Below, piece after piece: positions 62,810-64,000 of a DNA stretch of 64,000 bases (the first letter of the stretch is position 1; the number at the start of each line of letters is the position of its first letter). The notes under the pieces are model-generated. The model saw only the letters and a program-made list of their open reading frames with translations, made no database searches and was not told the DNA's origin. Source of the stretch: Sphingobacterium paucimobilis HER1398 (GTDB taxonomy: Bacteria > Bacteroidota > Bacteroidia > Sphingobacteriales > Sphingobacteriaceae); the NCBI RefSeq assembly GCF_000416985.1, contig NZ_ATDL01000003.1, forward strand, positions 169,489 through 233,488, given 5' to 3'. A program made the position numbers and the translations under genes.

Positions 62810-62876
62810 GTGGAAATTACTGGGCTCGAACCAGTGACCGCTCCCGACTAGTCGGGATGCTCCAAACCAACGGAGC
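62810..62876 (-). other. tRNA-like sequence 1
   Basis: On the minus strand this reads as the D-arm to acceptor 3' end of a tRNA: a GCTCC...GGAGC D-arm with a GTTGG loop, a TCCCGA/TCGGGA anticodon stem with only CTAG as loop, and a perfect T-arm (ACTGG-TTCGAGC-CCAGT at 62819-62835). No matching 5' acceptor strand precedes it. This copy reads AATTTCCAC at its 3' end, whereas the others read AATTCCCAC. Confidence 0.7.
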
Positions 62877-63111
62877 GGATCAACTCCTCGATAAGAACAC
62901 GGCTCTTCCAGCTTTTAATTACACCCTCCCGTTCCATTGCAGCAGATTTATCCGCAAAGGCTTCCTCATAGACCACCACCCAATCTTTGGCCCGACCAGT
63001 ATACCCCTTGGAATACGAATTATGCCGACGCAGGCGCTCAGTCAGATTACCCGTGAAACCGACATAATAGCGATCAAGACTTACAGAATAAAGAATATAA
63101 ACAGTGAACAT
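62848..63111 (-). CDS. GIY-YIG nuclease family protein (unit A)
   Basis: This 87-residue protein starts at ATG 63111: MFTVYILYSVSLDRYYVGFTGNLTERLRRHN holds the GIY (VYI) and YIG (YYVG) equivalents and the catalytic Arg, and AMEREGVIKSWKSR has the catalytic Glu. The frame extends 11 codons upstream to a GTG inside the preceding terminator, which is not a likely start. The last codons and the TAG stop lie in the tRNA-like sequence. Single-domain GIY-YIG proteins of this type are common in Bacteroidota; their cellular role is not established. Confidence 0.88.
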   Translation of the reverse strand: MFTVYILYSVSLDRYYVGFTGNLTERLRRHNSYSKGYTGRAKDWVVVYEEAFADKSAAMEREGVIKSWKSRVLIEELIRSVGLEHPD

Positions 63112-63134
63112 AAAGCTCAAAATTGGTATACAGC

Positions 63135-63159
63135 AAAAAAGCACCAGTAAACTGATGCT
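63135..63159 (-). terminator. Array terminator 2
   Basis: This is the same AGCATCAG-TTTA-CTGGTGCT stem and T-run as the other array terminators, 360 bases from terminator 1. It separates tRNA-like sequence 2 from the unit A nuclease gene. Confidence 0.82.
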
Positions 63160-63169
63160 TTAAAATATC

Positions 63170-63236
63170 GTGGGAATTACTGGGCTCGAACCAGTGACCG
63201 CTCCCGACTAGTCGGGATGCTCCAAACCAACGGAGC
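63170..63236 (-). other. tRNA-like sequence 2
   Basis: This is a repeat copy of the tRNA-like sequence, with the T-arm at 63179-63195 and the CCCGACTAGTCGGG palindrome in the anticodon-arm position. It ends AATTCCCAC on the minus strand. The D-arm portion codes for the last residues of the unit B nuclease. Confidence 0.7.
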
Positions 63237-63471
63237 GGATCAACTCCTCGATAAGAACACGGCTCTTCCAGCTTTTAATTGCACCCTCCCGTTCCATTGC
63301 AGCAGATTTATCCGCAAAGGCTTCCCGATAGACCACCACCCAATCTTTGGCCCGACCAGTATACCCCTTGGAATACGAATTATGCCGACGCAGGCGCTCA
63401 ACCAGATTACCTGTGAAACCAATGTAGTAGCGGTCTAGACTTACAGAATAAAGAATATAAACAGTGAACAT
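63208..63471 (-). CDS. GIY-YIG nuclease family protein (unit B)
   Basis: This 87-residue protein (ATG 63471) is nearly identical to that of unit A but has YYIGFTGNLVERL in place of YYVGFTGNLTERL, VYREAF in place of VYEEAF, and EGAIKSW in place of EGVIKSW. All catalytic residues (Tyr pair, Arg, Glu) are kept. Its stop codon TAG lies in the CTAG loop of the tRNA-like sequence. Confidence 0.88.
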   Translation of the reverse strand: MFTVYILYSVSLDRYYIGFTGNLVERLRRHNSYSKGYTGRAKDWVVVYREAFADKSAAMEREGAIKSWKSRVLIEELIRSVGLEHPD

Positions 63472-63494
63472 AAAGCTCAAAATTGGTATACAGC

Positions 63495-63519
63495 AAAAAA
63501 GCACCAGTAAACTGATGCT
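63495..63519 (-). terminator. Array terminator 3
   Basis: This is the same stem-loop and T-run, exactly 360 bases from terminator 2. Confidence 0.82.
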
Positions 63520-63529
63520 TTAAAATATC

Positions 63530-63596
63530 GTGGGAATTACTGGGCTCGAACCAGTGACCACTCCCGACTAGTCGGGATGCTCCAAACCAACGGAGC
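63530..63596 (-). other. tRNA-like sequence 3
   Basis: This copy is like tRNA-like sequence 2 but has one change next to the T-arm (GGAGTGGTCACTGG where copies 1 and 2 read GGAGCGGTCACTGG on the minus strand). The arms are kept. Confidence 0.7.
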
Positions 63597-63831
63597 GGAT
63601 CAACTCCTCGATAAGAACACGGCTCTTCCAGCTTTTAATTGCACCCTCCCGTTCCATTGCAGCAGATTTATCCGCAAAGGCTTCCCGATAGACCACCACC
63701 CAATCTTTGGCCCGACCAGTATACCCCTTGGAATACGAATTATGCCGACGCAGGCGCTCAACCAGATTACCCGTGAAACCGACATAATAGCGATCAAGAC
63801 TTACAGAATAAAGAATGTAAACAGTGAACAT
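63568..63831 (-). CDS. GIY-YIG nuclease family protein (unit C)
   Basis: This 87-residue protein (ATG 63831) has YYVGFTGNLVERL, VYREAF and EGAIKSW, a mixture of the unit A and unit B variants. Catalytic residues are intact. The mosaic pattern points to recombination between units. The C-terminal residues and the stop are again encoded by the tRNA-like sequence. Confidence 0.88.
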   Translation of the reverse strand: MFTVYILYSVSLDRYYVGFTGNLVERLRRHNSYSKGYTGRAKDWVVVYREAFADKSAAMEREGAIKSWKSRVLIEELIRSVGLEHPD

Positions 63832-63854
63832 AAAGCTCAAAATTGGTATACAGC

Positions 63855-63879
63855 AAAAAAGCACCAGTAAACTGATGCT
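63855..63879 (-). terminator. Array terminator 4
   Basis: This is the same stem-loop and T-run, 360 bases from terminator 3, between tRNA-like sequence 4 and the unit C nuclease gene. Confidence 0.82.
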
Positions 63880-63889
63880 TTAAAATATC

Positions 63890-63956
63890 GTGGGAATTAC
63901 TGGGCTCGAACCAGTGACCACTCCCGACTAGTCGGGATGCTCCAAACCAACGGAGC
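63890..63956 (-). other. tRNA-like sequence 4
   Basis: This is the fourth copy, identical by eye to copy 3. The unit continues to the right beyond the window, where an intact tRNA may lie. Confidence 0.7.
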
Positions 63957-64000
63957 GGATCAACTCCTCGATAAGAACACGGCTCTTCCAGCTTTTAATT
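63928..64000 (-). CDS. GIY-YIG nuclease family protein (unit D), C-terminal end only
   Basis: The last 23 codons (IKSWKSRVLIEELIRSV then GLEHPD) and the stop are present; the start lies beyond the right edge. It is in phase with the other units at 360-bp spacing, so the array has at least five members. Confidence 0.8.
   Translation of the reverse strand, partial: IKSWKSRVLIEELIRSVGLEHPD

Larger units (their letters stand above)
62585..64000. repeat. Tandem array of 360-bp units (GIY-YIG gene + tRNA-like sequence + terminator)
   Basis: Homologous units recur with exactly 360-bp spacing: the nuclease stops fall at 62848, 63208, 63568 and 63928, and the array runs off the right edge. The leftmost unit begins at about 62585 and is cut short. 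Each unit on the minus strand runs nuclease ORF, tRNA-like sequence, terminator, next ORF. Units are more than 90 percent alike by eye, with block-wise differences that alternate between units. Confidence 0.93.

Noticed and set aside
62848..63144. Longer GIY-YIG starts (GTG at 63144 and equivalents)
   Set aside because: The extra 11 codons lie across the terminator T-run and lack family similarity; ATG at 63111 and equivalents gives the normal MFTVYIL start.
62810..63956. Four functional tRNA genes on the minus strand
   Set aside because: The T-arms are perfect, but there is no 5' acceptor strand to pair with AATTCCC, and the anticodon loop has only four bases. They are called tRNA-like, not tRNA.
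62585..64000. CRISPR array
   Set aside because: The repeats are 360 bp long, contiguous and coding; there are no short repeats with unique spacers anywhere in the window.

Overview
The window looks like chromosomal DNA from a member of the Bacteroidota, most likely the Sphingobacteriaceae (Sphingobacterium/Pedobacter type). The evidence is three SusC/SusD pairs, ECF sigma/FecR cascades, promoters of the TAnnTTTG type, almost no Shine-Dalgarno sequences, and a parA-parB-DUF5683-dapB-lepB block that I know from this phylum. Base composition is AT-rich and even throughout, and I see no insertion sequence, prophage, CRISPR array or rRNA.

Layout. 1-8501 (minus strand): an ECF sigma factor, a FecR anti-sigma factor and an STN-bearing SusC, followed by SusD, a zinc metallohydrolase lipoprotein and a DUF4302 lipoprotein that runs off the left edge. 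8652-18731 (minus): two more SusC/SusD pairs, each ending in a terminator, whose SusC genes share a near-identical 5' leader; a third, relic copy of that leader lies at 13614-13658. 19198-24515 (plus): trmD; a tryptophan attenuator with a Trp-rich leader peptide driving trpE, a small chorismate-mutase-like ORF, trpG and trpC (trpD is absent); and dusB. 24512-27532 (minus): a flippase, acylphosphatase and an amidohydrolase. 27697-31376 (plus): a TPP riboswitch and a TonB receptor, then dtd and a MazG-type pyrophosphohydrolase. 31385-36507: a secreted EEP phosphatase, gamma-glutamyltransferase, rmuC and an arginase-fold protein that has lost metal ligands. 36663-40096 (plus): an epimerase, a SerB phosphatase fused to a SerA remnant, and DUF2911.

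40113-43949 (minus) is a two-gene operon of a YdiJ-type FAD/FeS dehydrogenase and a DUF1338 (HglS-type) dioxygenase, which together would take 2-oxoadipate to 2-oxoglutarate. 44096-50729 holds cdaA, pdxJ and the lepB-dapB-DUF5683-parB-parA block. 50936-52290 holds a flavin reductase and an LpxH-like phosphatase. 52370-62460 (minus) is a probable 10-kb iron/xenosiderophore operon: an outer-membrane beta-barrel protein, a Fur-like DNA-binding domain, an ECF sigma factor, a short FecR, two XusB-like lipoproteins flanking a XusA-like receptor, and a XusC-like PepSY protein.

The right edge (62585-64000) is a tandem array with an exact 360-bp period. Each unit is a GIY-YIG nuclease gene that ends inside a tRNA-like sequence lacking an anticodon, followed by an intrinsic terminator. 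This array and the trp attenuator are the least ordinary structures in the window.
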